NCBI GenBank assembly: GCA_013396995.1
Contig: VWZP01003839.1
Coordinates: 124,001-188,000, forward strand
Origin: Dicaeum eximium
Lineage: Eukaryota > Chordata > Aves > Passeriformes > Dicaeidae
Direction of reading: 5' to 3'
Length of the DNA stretch: 64,000 bases
Positions 1-13,611 of this stretch are shown here, piece after piece. How positions within the stretch are numbered: the first letter of the stretch is position 1; every line of letters begins with the position of its first letter. Under the pieces are notes generated by a model. The model had not been told where the DNA came from. It worked only from the letters and a program-made list of their open reading frames with translations, and ran no database searches. The translations under genes were made by a program, and so were the position numbers.

Positions 1-1560
1 AAACAGGGGAAAAGGATATAATTCTCCATGAAGATCACCATTTGTTTCTAACAAGAGTTTTCACACATGGAACAAGCTTGATCAAAATGAAAAAAGAAAA
101 AAATAAATCCATCATACTCACTAAAAGTTTCAGTAACCTATGGCTGTTACTATGACTAGTCTCTGAATTTGTAAATAATTTTATTTTTACCTATGGAACT
201 TTGGATTTCATATTGAGAAATACCTGAACTTACCAGAGTACCAAGTGGGACTTCTGAGGAAGCTACATTTCCTGCAGCCTAAAGAGTCAGTTTATAAACA
301 TTAAGGTAAGTAAACACAGATGGCAGCTTCAGTTTAACCCAGTTTAGTTCTAAATATTAAAAACTATTCATGAAATCTTGACTTCAAGAATTAAAATCTG
401 TTAGTTGTCTCTGCTCTGATTTCTGATCACTAATACAAAACTCATTAGACTTGCATGTTTTGGGATATTTGTAAGAAAGACCAATTCATAAGCAAGCAGT
501 AACATCAACATTAAAGAGATGTTCAGCAGATCTTTTAAAATCTTTTTTAATATAGGCCGCAAGGGTTCCTGGTGTTAACAACTGACAAGAAGGATGAAAT
601 TCTCATCACCTGACTTCAGCTGTCTCACAGTTTAACAACTTATTTAAGCTAGAAATACAAGATTCCTGTAACATCAACACAGAGAAAGAATCCCACATAA
701 ATAAAATAAAACAAAATCAAGGGCACTTGGGAGCACAGAAGCTTTAGAGGAGAATATGTGACTAGACACCTGCTTTTTAGATGGATAAAATTAGGTGAAA
801 TGAACCCTTTTCTGTCATTCTCCCCAACCAGATTTCACATGTTAGCAATTTCTGTGAATCCTGTGTTACTTTCACCAGTATGGTAGGTAGCAGTATTGGT
901 TTAGGAATTACAGCCTTTAAGAAACTGCTGCAATAGACTCAGAGGTTGGTTTAGTGGCTGATAAGGACAAGGAGAAAACAAACAGTTCCTCTGGAGAACT
1001 GGGATTTCTGCCTCAGTGGTGGTGTTAACATGCTAACATGCTAACAACATGCCTCTGAAAGTCTAACTCAAGAAGACATATTTCACATCTCATAATACAT
1101 ATCTGAGCACATTTTTCTGAGACAGATTGGACAGCATAAAGTTATAAGAAATAATGCAAATACTTTTCCTGAAAACAGCGACAGTAGTAATGTCAACAAA
1201 TGCTCACTAAGTCATCCACAGTGACATGAAGGCTGCCACCTATCAATCAAAGCTCTTGAAAAGGCAAGGTTGAGCATTTAGTTTTTCTTCAGTTTCCATG
1301 GTTATTTTAAGGTCTGTAAATGACCTCTCTAGATGAATTAAATTAAGCATAGAATTTTTTTTAAATACAGCAAGCACCATGCTTCAGAAAAGAATTGTGC
1401 TTTCTGTAACTTCATTTAACTCTAATATTCTTATACACACATAACAGGTATATAAACCAGGACTCCCACTGAACTTTTGCTACACTGGAATGTACCAATA
1501 ACATACTTAAATTCCGTACTGTTATTTCTGTCTATTAATTTACACTGCCACCAGTACCCC
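1..1560. other. AT-rich non-coding DNA, no recognised element
   Basis: No repeat family, RNA gene or convincing coding frame was recognised in this stretch. Short open frames occur only at the level expected of AT-rich sequence, and none has a recognisable domain. A small repeated word (CATGCTAA, near 1029-1045) is the only local structure noted. Confidence 0.6.
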
Positions 1561-1608
1561 CATTGTACACAGGAACCCCACCTCACCCCCCCCCATTGTA
1601 CACAGGAA
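1561..1608. repeat. 33-bp local duplication with a C-rich spacer
   Basis: The 15-mer CATTGTACACAGGAA occurs at 1561-1575 and again at 1594-1608, a period of 33 bp. Both copies are preceded by a run of C, and the spacer holds a tract of nine Cs. This looks like a simple tandem duplication, perhaps helped by slippage in the C run. The small open frame crossing it is an incidental by-product. Confidence 0.8.
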
Positions 1609-1910
1609 AATTCACCATGTTGCTATCAAAAGAACTGCTTCAGGAGAGAAGCAAAAACAGAGGAAAAACTGTTCCCCCTCAAAAATGGCAAAAAATTACT
1701 GTCTTTGACGTGTCTGCAGATATTTTCTATGTTTATTTTCTCCTCTCATTAAGGATGTTGTTTTTTATTATTAATTAAATGAAAAATATCCACAGCCAAT
1801 GATTGAATTACCCCAAAGTACCTGCTTAAAAAGATCGATATTGATCAAACTAAAGGGTAGAAAGTACCACTAGTCTTCTTAATGTAGGTGATTTGGCTCA
1901 AGGAAGGTTT

Positions 1911-1961
1911 TGATCAAATTAAGTGGAGTTTCTAATTAACCTGTGATTAAATTAAGTGGAG
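1911..1961. repeat. 18-bp direct repeat carrying two TTAAGTGG motifs
   Basis: TGATCAAATTAAGTGGAG at 1911-1928 and TGATTAAATTAAGTGGAG at 1944-1961 match at 17 of 18 positions and lie 33 bp apart. Each holds TTAAGTGG, which resembles the NKX2-class homeodomain site (TNAAGTG). The repeat is seen directly; any regulatory role is inference from the motif alone. Confidence 0.75.
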
Positions 1962-4900
1962 GGCAAGCTGTATAGGCATAAATCCCATACACATTGAGAT
2001 GAAACTAATAGTAATGCACATATTTACAGAGGCTGCCAGGGGAAAGCATGCGATAAATTCAGCAAAGAAAAAAAAGGTCACAGAAAGAAAGGGAAAATAA
2101 AGCATGAAGGGATTAGAATACAGAAAGAAAATAAAGAAAGCCACAGATAATGATTACTATTGGAAGAACATCAGCCAAACCTGGGAGATTAAAGACTGTG
2201 AATATACTAAAGCATAATAAAAATTCTTCCAGATTAAAAATATAAAGCAGTGCAAAACTCGGCGATCCATATTGAAACAGAATTCCAGAAGCTACTAAAC
2301 AGGCTCTTGTACAAGGTAAGATTATATCTGTCAGTAGTTTTCACCTCATGGGCAGTGTGATGAGATCAGTGGTAGGGACAAGTTGTCAATTCACAGCACA
2401 GGCAAACAAGCCACATGCCATTCCTCCAGCAGCAGACCTTTGCTCTTTGAGATCCAGGGTGTTTATGGCTCTACACTCACTGAAGAGCCATTTGCAGCAA
2501 TTCAAACAGTCAGATATCCTTCCTTATGTGGCCCACTGTCTTGTGAGAGACCACTACCATATATCTGTCTCAGGGCTCTGAACAGCATCACTATAACCTA
2601 TTCCTGAAGAAGCCTGTGCATTTTTCATCCACTGCCAAAATCCTATTACAGCAAGGCTGAAACAATACAACTCAGAGCTCTTGGTAACTCCATGCCACCC
2701 AATTCTGGAACAAAATTATATGTCTTCAAAAGAAACGGCTTCAAAATTAGCACTCCATTTAAAAGAATAGAAATCTGAGGAAATTAGGAAATGAATGAGG
2801 AAATCTTGAGCTGGATGCCAAGACAGGCAGAAATCCCAATACTACATTGTCTTTATCTCATAAAGACTTGCCTTTTCTCTGAAGTTTTAGCGAAACAATT
2901 GTTGACATTGTGCAGCTTTGAAAAAATAAGGTCTGTGTATATCTTTGACCCTTATTAGACCATAATAATACATTAATCTTGAGCCTCCTCAGATGATATT
3001 TTGAAATGCTGCTAGTTCTCCCTGTATTCAATCTGGGGCATTCACACAAACTTTGTTTAAGCACTGTTGATACGTTTGATAGATTTTTTAAAAAAAGTCG
3101 AAAAAGAATTGGTTACATATTATTCAAGAACAATAAATATGAACAATAAGATATGGAAATTAATGGCATTATAGAATTTCTATATTTTTGCCAGCTTCTT
3201 GCTAGCTGCAAAAGATTACCTAAAAGCAGCATTCCAAATGTAGTAGTTCCATTCTAGCAAGGCAGTGGTAGCTTTTTTGAAACAAAATTCTCAACTATTT
3301 ATCTTTTCTTGCTAGACAAATATTGACTTCCCGGAAGTGCAAGACAATCATCTAGAAGGTACAAGCACCACAGTATTTCAGGGCTCAGTGATTATCCATG
3401 AGACACCTTTCTGTCTTCTTGAAACTTCCCTGTTCAAAGACCATAGGCAATTACCTTGGTCTCCAATTTTATGTAGCAACCCTATTCCACATCTATTGAC
3501 AATTTTCCACAGTTCTGAAGCTTGTAAAAATACAGCAGACATTCATTTCTGAGAAACACACAAAAAAAGCTCATAAAGCTGAAAATCCTGCTAGCCAGCA
3601 TCATTGCAAACCTGAAAACCTGACAAATTTTTCAATGTTCCAGTAACATATTAATAGGAATTTTTGGTCACATTTTGTGCACAGCAATGATTTCTTGTTT
3701 AAGCCAGTAGCCTGTAAGAGGCAGCCTTTTTTTTTCTTCCTTTTTCAGCCAAAGATTTACTTCTACAAAAAATAGCCTCTGTTTTGCAATCAATAGCAGC
3801 ACTGAACAACTGGATTGGAAATCATAGTGTATAATCAACTCCAAGACTCAAACAGAAGAATACCTAGTGTTCTTTTCTGAGCAGACAAATTGAGGCCTCT
3901 GTTATCTCTTAAGTATCAACAATTATGCAGTGAAGATATTAATTTTCCTTTAACAGGCATGGAATTATACCTCTGGCTGCTGTCAGCTGTTTTATGCTAC
4001 TGGAACAATGAATTAACCTTGTCCCATGCTGGCAACTATGCAAAATTAAATATTATATCAAGAGCATGCCTTTCCTAACTCAGATGATTGCAAAAACTTT
4101 GCATCAGAAAACCTTTTAAAGCAGTTTAATCTTCTTTTATGTACGAATTAACTTTATATATATATATATAGTGCCTCTTCATTTCTGTACATCTAATAGT
4201 AACAATAACTTAACACAAGGTGTAATATTTTTCACTTCATCTCATGTGGGGTGCAGAACGTGTTGCATCATCTTCAGTCCCCTTTGACAGTTCTGTTTGT
4301 TTCTTCTCTATAATTCATTATATCCCAACTAAAATTGGTGGGTACCCTGCCAGCAATCAGGAACATTGGAATTTCCCAAAAAGACCTCTGGTTTTCCACT
4401 GCATTGCACATAATCATGGTTTCCATGACCTTCATGATATTTTACCACATGCCCTGAAACAAGGAGGAAAACTGGATAACAAACATAAGGAAATGGCTCA
4501 AACTAAACCCATTATTTATCTGGGTTCTCATGACAGCCACAGATTAATGGACACACAATTTCTCTCTTTAGCTTTTCAGGCAGATTTTGTTCAGACCTTT
4601 GAATCTTAACTCCTTGTTCCTCAGAAGGCACTCGCTTTTCTGTCTAATTTCCAACTAAAGGGCATGTAGAAACATTCTTGCAATTGCTTTGGGTTTATTC
4701 TCACTGAAAAAACCCCCCAGGTGTTTACAGCTATGCTAGGTCAATAAAGAGTGCTTCGGCTTCTTCAGTGGAGAGCAGTGCTTTGAAAATTCCTTATGCT
4801 TGTATTAACTCTTGTGTCTTACACTACTATCTCTACCTGTGGAGAATAATCAGCCCCTTATCCTGCTCCTTAGTGTTATACACACCTAACACTGTTAGAC

Positions 4901-6509
4901 GGAAATCTAAGTGATTCAATGTTTATTCTGTAAGCAATTTGAATTTTCCTACCAGGTTTGGGGCTTTTTTTTCCCAAGTATTTATAACCAGCTGTGTGTA
5001 CTAGCAAGTTAGCTGTACCTGTGGCGTTCTAATTCTGCACACATAGCGCCTGTTTCTTAAGAGGCAGAAGGATTTTTTGGCTTCCTTGTTCACCAGATGT
5101 CTGGACAATGGGAGAATTATTGAAGAACTACTTGCCTGAGATCCAATACCGGGTCCTAGATGCTTCTGCAAGCAAATGGAGTAGATGCATGGAAAGAACT
5201 ATGGTCAAGGCAGAAGTCCAGCATGTCTGGAGTTTTTGTTGCCTGCCATTCAGAGTCTTCCACCAAGGAAATACAGGTTTTTCTCTCTTTTGGATTGTTA
5301 GATGTGGTTAGATTTCCATAAAAATAATATCTGACTCAAACAAAATAACCTTTCTGACATAAAGTGGAGAGGTAGTTCAGTTTTCCAAACAATTACAGAA
5401 GTGTTTTCTATCACTTCATAATTGAACAATTTTTCTTTAAAGTTCCTACCCTAAAAGTAAACAAGGTTCATTTTTCATGCATTGGACCTTTTTAATTCTT
5501 AAATTTGTTTTATGGATTTCAAAAATATAGCAGAAGAAATGAAAATTCCAGGCCTACTAGTAAAATATTTGCAAAACTGTGAAAAATTACACTTAAGAGT
5601 GGGTCTTGACTAAGGGCTTCCAGAATAAAAATCCTTACTGCATAAGCAATAAGTGTGTATGCTTTGACATCTCTCTATTGGTTACGTCCAAGAAAATGCT
5701 GTTAAATGAATTGTGAGTTTGAGAGACTTAGGAAATAATAGCTGCCATGATAACTTGTACTAAGAAGCAGTAATTTGATTAGCATTAGCAAATAAAATCA
5801 AACTATTTCAGTAAAAACTGATATAGAGGATAGTAAAATATTTTACTAAAGATTCCTTCTGTCCATTCTGTTTGAATTCCTGTGGTATATATTCCCCTTC
5901 TTTCTGAGGCAGAAGTCGATGGAAACTGCATATAAAGAACTAGGACAGTATACTGGCCTCTAAGGAGTTTGGATGCCCCAGGCAACCTGGAAATCTTCCA
6001 TCCTTCCTTGTTTTTAGTCTCTCACACAGCAGAGATACTAAATGTTACACAGCTTTTAATATGCCAGTTCACACACATCTCTAAAGAATATGGACATAAT
6101 TGGCAATTGCCTAAGAAAATAAATGAAACTAAAACACACCCACACTCATAAAAAAACGTGATGGAAAACTTCAAATATTTGTTTTACTTTCTAAACCTGC
6201 ACCTCAAGCAGAATTGTGCTAGATGCCAGACAGCATAGGACAAAGACCAAAAATTCTTTGTTTTAGGATTAAGTTTGATAAAAAGATTGCCTTTCACTTG
6301 CAACTCACTGAAGGACAAGGTGGACCCACAAGCAAGAGAGGTCTCTTCTCATTATCACACCTCACGTGATGCAACCTTCTGTGGCCTGATTTAGGAAGCT
6401 GAGTGATTCATTTAATGCCTCTTTACTTGGCTAAGTGCCACACAGAAATTCCTTAGCTGCTGTCTGAAGGACATGGTTTGTATACCAGACACTTTGTTAG
6501 ACAGAATGA
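1962..6509. other. AT-rich non-coding DNA with a TA microsatellite
   Basis: No gene or dispersed repeat was recognised. The only simple repeat of note is (TA)8 at 4155-4170. The open frame at 4244-4609 (121 codons, + strand) has no recognisable domain and was not accepted as a gene. The 67-codon frame at 5108-5311 likewise shows nothing recognisable. Confidence 0.55.
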
Positions 6510-6690
6510 GCACACTGGGTCACAGCAAAGGGTCAGTGAGGCCACTGGCCTCTTTCAGGTAGTGGCCAGCAGCATAAGCCCATAAAATATCAGAGGCTTA
6601 TAAGTATTTCAGGTCCAGAATAAACTCTCATCCACCAGTGATCTGAGGGTCAGGACTTCTAAGCTAGTGTGGCATCTTTGCCTTCCACGG
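6510..6690 (-). mobile_element. Ancient, strongly diverged CR1-type LINE 3' relic
   Basis: The + strand reads CACTGGGTCACAGCAAAGG, then a block ending AGTGGCCAGCAGCATAAG, then GTGATCTGAGGGTCAGGA. The order and spacing resemble the reverse complement of the 3' region of old amniote CR1 LINEs (ACTGGGTCAGACCAAAGG ... CAGTGGCCAG ... GTGATC). Divergence is high with several indels, so the call rests on ordered short matches recalled from family knowledge. A repeat-library comparison could assign the subfamily or reject the call. Confidence 0.45.
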
Positions 6691-9600
6691 TTCTCTGTAA
6701 GCTTTTATCCCAGGAATTTGTGCAGCTGTTTTGCAAGTTAGCACAAAGCCAAGAATCCAGGGACATTGTGATGTGCAGAGCACGGTGCTAATTATCCTTT
6801 CTTCACATAGAAATAAAAGCAAAATATCCTTTGACCACATGCATAGAGAGACCTAATGTAGGAGGCAGTTGGATATGAAATGCCTCAAATGACTGTTATC
6901 ATACCCACTGTTCAAAAGTAAATGTTTCTATGTGTCATTACAAAAGACAAAAGGACGGAGAGGGCTGAGAACTCTTCTCCACAGGAAGAAAACAAGTTCA
7001 CATCTTAAAAGGTGGGTTTGTCTATTTTGTTTGTAGAGTCAGAACTGTGGTCACAAACACATTTCACCATTTCTACAGTTCAAAGCTGGAGTACAACAAC
7101 ATCAAATTAAAACCAAAGAAATTTTTAAAAGTTTCATTTAAACCTAATTATATCATTAAATACAATTTTTTTTGTATTACACAAAAGGTTAATATCATAG
7201 CAACTTATTAAAAGAATTTCTGTGAGCCTCATCAGGAAAGTTAATAATTTAGATACCATATGAAGTACAAGAAAAATCCCTGTGATACACTTGTCTGTAT
7301 AAAGTAGAAGTTTTCAAGGTTATTATTTTCATATGTCTTAATAGAGGTGAGTGCTGCTTACTGGAAAACAAAATATACTTTGAGATTTATGAATTCGGTA
7401 ATTGCATTTCAGTTGCTAATTAAAAGCAAAGCCAAGAAGAATATTTCAGAAGGGGATAAAAAAAGTGTCTTCTGAATACATATGCACACATAATATATAG
7501 TAAACATATCATAATATAATACCACTATTTAGAGTTTCTCTGTCTATTGTCTGAGGAGATGTACATGCAGACCTCCTGCAATGGAGCTTTTCACAACCAA
7601 AAATGCTGCCATTCCCCTGTCTGATGGGGCCACAGAACACCAATCAATTCATTACATAATACAATTTTCTAGACATGGCAAAGAAGAAATGAAAAGCCAG
7701 AAAAGCTGAAGTGGATTCTTGATTTTTATTCATGTAAAGCACAATAAAGTTAAAATGCAAAGGTTGCTACTTGTAAGATTTAGAAGGGTTTTGGAAGCCA
7801 GTTCTAGATTCCAGATTTGTGCAGAAAGAGATTAGAAAAGTCAGGAAACAGAATGAAGGCACTCACAAAGAGAAAAGGTAAAAAGTCTCCTAGTAAGGGA
7901 AAACAAATTAAGGAGAAGCTCGAGGAAAACTATAATAAGACCTAGGAAACTTGAATTGTATTCTCCAGACAGTTGAAATTCATGTGTATTAATAAACTCT
8001 GAGTGGAAGGAGAACTATTAGGGTAGTGGTTTGGATACGTTTTCTCTGTTAGTAACCAGCAGTATCTACTTACCACCATGCTGTATATTCAAATTATACC
8101 TGAGACTCCCATTTTCTGCCCAAGGGAGTGCAACATTGTCTCAAATGTTCAACAAAAGGATGAGGAAAAAGCCTGTGAGGATATTCCAATAATTGTATTA
8201 ATATAGAATCTTATTCAGGAGAACATACTAATTTATGTCTCTTTCACAAACATTTGCTATATCGTGGCAACAAGCTGTTTGCCTTTTCATCTGCTTTCCC
8301 TTTTCTTTCCTTGTTGCTGGCTGTAATCACCTCCAGGCAAATGGAGTTATTATAGCAGACTTTTCATCTTTACTGGTATTACGTTTATATTTTAAAGAAA
8401 CGGTTTTGAACTAGGAGTAGTGATGGATGAAAGAGCAAAGTTGAATACAGGGGAAAATAGCCACATAGTAGAGAAAAAAGCTAAATGGGAGGGTAAAGAT
8501 GACCTTATTTGTTCAAAAAGCTTTATGGGTTGTTTTTCATTCCTTCTTAGCCACAGATTCAAAAAATTAATGTTTTTAATTTTATTTTCTCATTTCAGAC
8601 TTTTAGTGTCCATATAAGCATAGGAAATATCTTGCTTTAAAGAAAACAAAAACAAATAAAAAAATCCATCAAAAAATAAAGAACAACAAAACCCACAAAC
8701 TACCACAATCTTTTTTTTCATTATTGTAATGAAAAAATAGTATATTATCCATTTCCTCTTTTTTAGAGACTAGTTCTTACACAAGATGAAAAATTGCCTT
8801 TCATCAAGATAACTTCACAAACAAGAATATAAAGGTACAAAATATCAAGGAAAAGCACAACCCTCGTACAAAAAATGTTGTAGTAGAAGATGTTCCTGGA
8901 AATTGACACTCTAATTTCTTATGATCTTTGCCACTTCTTAAAAACACATACTAAATTCACTTCCAGTTTTAAAACTGTGTAGTCACTATGAAGACAGCAA
9001 GGCCATCCAGGCAGAGGGATATTATCTGACATAAAACTAAAGTCAATATCACTCTTTATATAAGTTTGGAAAGCTGAATTAGAGCTCACTTGCATAGGAA
9101 GATACAGAAAATATAAGTGAATTTTTCATATCAGCTTATCACACAGACTGAGGAGTGTGATTGTTGCCTTCTATTGTTTATGAGGGTGGGACAAACCAGT
9201 TATAAAATATAACCTGCTTCAAAGAAATAGCCAATCCAATGGCAAACGTGTTGTAATCACAGTCTCATCTGTCTGCTATATATACACCTGAAAACATGAA
9301 ACAAAGAACATAGAGTGGGTTCATTCACCAAAAAGAGGGCAACACAGTATGGAACAAAAGTGAAGTTCAACTTGTTTTTTCCTTTGTACAGAAGGAAACT
9401 ATGTTAAAGTACATAGACATTTGTTGCAGGAAACTTTATTAACAAAAACTGGAATTTACCTAGCGCTACTCATCCCAGTCAGACTCAATTTAGACCTCTT
9501 AAAAACATAATTAAAATAAAGTTTTTCCTATCACAACATTATGATGGTATTTGCAATACCATTGCAATATTCAGAGCATGAATTCATTCCTTGCTGGCAA

Positions 9601-12361
9601 GAATGCACTTTGACATTTCTTCGAAACATAGTTTTAATCCTAAAGACTATAAAAATTGCATTTAAAAAAAAAAGAAAAAAAAAGACAAGTTTTCCTACAA
9701 GCGGCAAAGAGGCTTGAGTTAGAGGATGTTAATTGGACTTAGGAGACATTGCAAATTCCTCATGGACCAGCACAGTGCTGAGGCAATGACATTTATTGGC
9801 AGTGGTCAAGCATTGTCCATTGTCCAACTTCTCTCTGCTGTTTATTTATTTAATTAACAAAAATAAAATTGCTTGGTAGAAATACCTGATCTGTTGTGAA
9901 TATTTCCCTGCTTTCTGGATTCAAAGCTTTTTTGTTGAGATTTTTCTTTCTTTCTATTATGTAACCCACCATCTGCAGCAAGTTCTTTCAAAAAGACCTT
10001 GTAATTAAAACTGTCCTAATGAAGATACAGGATAAGTTTATTTTTTTCATTTTAGCAGAATATTCATATTTAGGCTGTACATCTTTCTTTCTAGCATTTT
10101 CAACTGCAACAACTATAAGAGCAGATTCCCCCACCCGGCAAAGTCAGTCCCAGTCTCTCATGATATTCCTAGTTTCTGAAAACTGGGGGATTTTCAGAAG
10201 GAGTTTTCTTTAGCTATTCTGTCTAAAACAGTAAAACCATATCTCTTTTCCCATCTCAACAACATTTTAAGATTCTTTCTTTTTCAGTTGATTACAATGA
10301 GGACTGATGGGTAGAGAAGAAATTGCCTGAAAATTGCATCTTGTGGCATTTTGCAGAAGGCAGGTATGCATCACAAATCTCGTACTCAGCCCAGTGGAAC
10401 CAGTCCTTGGCAGGGACGTTCTGTGCTTTGCTGTCGGCCACAGCACAGAATTTGCCACACTAGAACAAGCCCCAGCCTCTGCTAACAGCCAGCACATGAT
10501 GTATCAGGGCAGGTATGCAACACAAATGTCCAGGAACATGGGATGGTCTCTGAGTCACCACCCAGGCACCTTCCCCTCTACCACTACTTCCTCCTTGGCT
10601 TTTTGAAGAATTTGCTGAATAGCTCCACTATTTGTGTTTGGGATGTTTTTTCTATGTTGCCACCATCTAGGTTTTTGTTCTGTTAAACATTAGAGTCTGG
10701 TCCATGATGCTCTCTCGGGGTCTATAAAAAAGCCAGATATCTCTTTTCTCAAGTAGCAGGGCAGTCAGAACTTCTGACCCTTCTAATGGGGCTATCAGCA
10801 AAAGAAACATCAAGGTTGCTTTATGGTATCAGCTCATTCCCAATGCGATGATAATATATTTAAAGAGAAACATGAGAACAATCCAGAAAGAAAAAAATGT
10901 TAAGCTGTGATCCTGCCAAGATACAGGTGCTTGATTTCAGACATATGGACAATAGGGCAAGAAGTGGAGAGAAAACCACTGAAAACTAAGGATGCAGAAA
11001 AAACCTGAAAGAGCTTTTTTAAAGCTGACTCATTTCATAATCCATATTATATTTTTGTGCACAATTGTTGCTGTCAGTTTATTTCCCCAGGATTTTTGTG
11101 GATTCACAGTTAAAAGCGACCCATCATTACAAGCGTCCCACAACTCAGTCTGAATAAAAAGGTGCTGTAAAATAAGTGAGGCAGCATGGTTTTATACTGT
11201 AAATGACCTGTTTTAGACTAAACAAGGGATGAACAGTAAGCTTCAATGAAATGCAACAATTTCTTTTCCCCTCTGGCTGCTCACGCCATAGAGCATGATG
11301 ACAAAGAAAATGACAAGTGAGTCACTAGAACAACATTATTGGAATTGACAGAGATTGAGACAGTCATATTTGACTCTAAAAGATGCAGTCTATGTTTATC
11401 TGACTGGGCTGGAGTTGATGAGTTTAGGTACCTGCAGGCTCACATCTGGTTATGTTCTAATCTAAATTCCAATTAGGTTATTGATTCTGTTTGTACAAGA
11501 ACACAGGTGAAGCTGGGTGGGCTTTACAAAGTGAACTGTTGTCTGAACCATGCTAGAAGTGGCTGCTTGTCCCACGTATAATGTTGCATGCAGTTGCTTA
11601 TGGAACATGGCTAAGCCCATTACAGATATTGCTGGCTCTCTGGAGATTGAATGTTCTACAGTACTAACTCCAGAGATTTATAACCCTTAACAGTTTTATG
11701 GCCCACCTTAAATAGTTGCCCTCTGTAAAAAAAGCAGCCTGTACTTAGAACAGTATGTAATGGTGAGAGCTTCTTTACAGAGTTTTTATAGAGCGCTGGG
11801 TATCAGATGACAATTCACTCTGAGACAAATATCAGAGCCACCAAGGAGGAAGAAAAAAAAACCCAACAAGTGACAACCTTGCAATAACCTGTGCAGAGCT
11901 TTCTTCTGTCCCACTGCATAACAGCAGATCAACAGTGTAATTCCAAACAACATTGAAAAAGTCATCTTAATATTTGTATACTTCTCTGTAATCATTTCTT
12001 TCTTCATGAGGGTGAAAATCCTGTTAAAAATGGAACTGAGTAAGCTACTAACAAATGGAACTCTCAACAGGTAAAAGTGATTAAAACAGTGTAAGACTGA
12101 GGAGAGCGAGTGCTGATGGAGGCCAATGTGTAGTCTCTTTTCTTGAGGAGAGTACTATGGCAAAATGCTATATGATGAGGGAATGAAGGAACAATGTACA
12201 TTTTCACATCCTCCCATTTTTAGCAGAGGAGTTTTGTGTTTGTGTTGCTGATTTGCATTTCAGAAGATCCTTCTCCCAGGGACTGATATTTGTATTAGCA
12301 CTCTCACAACACCTATAGAAACCCAGGGACCACATAAAACTAGGGGGCAAGGTCTGAACCA
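6691..12361. other. AT-rich non-coding DNA, A-rich low-complexity patches
   Basis: No gene or dispersed repeat was recognised. A-rich low-complexity DNA lies around 8637-8700 and at 9661-9686. A modestly GC-richer stretch at about 10330-10610 is open in both directions for 76-90 codons, but neither frame shows a recognisable domain. Confidence 0.5.
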
Positions 12362-12379
12362 AGGTGATCATGATCACCT
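12362..12379. other. 18-bp perfect palindrome
   Basis: AGGTGATCATGATCACCT is its own reverse complement over all 18 positions, and symmetry stops at the next base on each side. It contains two TGATCA words and inverted AGGTGA/TCACCT arms. A perfect 18-bp palindrome is expected only about 0.2 times by chance in 64 kb of random sequence. It could be a dimer-binding site, but no function can be assigned from sequence alone. Confidence 0.85.
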
Positions 12380-13259
12380 ACAGTCTAGGTTGTTTTCTCT
12401 ATTTGACCACGTACAGCACAGAAAATGAAGATGAAAGACAAGGTCAATGCACACAGGTTGGAGAGGTTAGGGCAAAACAGCAGAAATTTTAAACTGAATG
12501 AATATACTGGAATTTACATAAGATTCCTTTCAGGCTTTTCTGAAAGAATTGTGTTGGCAGGTCCTGTGTAAAAGCCCATTATCAAGGAACTACTTTATTA
12601 AGAAGCTCCTTCACACATCTTTTAAAATCTAGCTTGAAGTGCAACCTGGCACGATGCAAATTGCTAAAAAAAAGGCAGCTCAACAACCCATTCACATCCA
12701 AGTGCAGGGGTATAAGATAAAACTCGTAATCCTTAACCAAGGCTGGATTTAGGCTCCAGATAAAAGAAGGCAGAAAGATCACAGAAGACAAATTCAGTAT
12801 CAGAAAGCAAATTTGCAGGTGTTCCTACAGTTTCATTTCCCTGTGGACACTATTTGTAGAGAACAAAGGTTATAATAAAGCAAAGCAATTGCAGTAAATT
12901 TCTGTGAAGCAAACCAAATACATTCAGTGGAGAAAGGACTTGGCACCAAACTCAGTTCCAGCTGAGCTGGAAAACAGCTCACAGAATGGTATAGTAAGTT
13001 AACTTTGACATTGCACTCTTGGAGTAGAAGTGCTGTAATGTATATTATTATCCACTGATATTAATGAGTTCAAGAACATTTGAAAACTGCATACTGTGCA
13101 TGAACACCATACTTTCAATCTGGAATGCTTATGCTTATGGGACCACCATTCTTTCATGAAAGACAAAGGTTTTACAAAAGTAATTTCTGTGTAACTTCTC
13201 ATCAGGTAAAACACAATGAATACCTCAAAGTTTTTTATTACACTCTTTATGGACTTGTT
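12380..13259. other. AT-rich non-coding DNA
   Basis: No element was recognised. A 127-codon minus-strand open frame (12999-13382) and an 86-codon plus-strand frame (13125-13385) overlap in antisense. Neither has a recognisable domain, so neither was accepted as coding. Confidence 0.5.
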
Positions 13260-13280
13260 AGGATGCATAGAGTGCATCCT
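13260..13280. other. Short inverted repeat (8-bp stem, 5-nt loop)
   Basis: AGGATGCA at 13260-13267 and TGCATCCT at 13273-13280 are exact reverse complements around the loop TAGAG. A stem this size is not rare by chance in a window this long. It is listed because another hairpin with similar ATGC-rich arms lies about 350 bp downstream. Confidence 0.7.
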
Positions 13281-13611
13281 GAGGGCAAGACTGCTGACAT
13301 CTCTTTCATCTCTACAGATGGTATTAGCTGTCTCTGGGAGCAAACAGCAGAATTTGAAATCAAATATTGCAAAGCAGGCCAATAAAAATGTTGATGCATA
13401 GAGACATTTCGGGATTGTTGTTTGTTTGTTTGTTTTTTAATTACTTGATATTACCTATGTTTTACTCTGATCACTTGAAATGCCAAGACCCTTTTAAAAA
13501 GTCAGTGAACCAATCTACAAGTGTCAGACCAGACATGGCAACTTCTTTGCACTTCAGCTATTTCCCACGGGCAAAGCTCTTCTAGCAACACAGCATTTTT
13601 AATGAAACACT

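Noticed and set aside
4244..4609. 121-codon + strand frame
   Set aside because: No recognisable motif, transmembrane pattern or repeat, and no supporting context.
4749..4775. GTGCTTCGGCTTCTTCAG as a U6 snRNA pseudogene
   Set aside because: Only the first few bases resemble U6; the rest does not follow.
11319..11325. Isolated TGAGTCA (AP-1) words, here and at about 10550, 24594, 51784 and 53934
   Set aside because: About eight TGASTCA cores are expected by chance in 64 kb; single ones carry no information.
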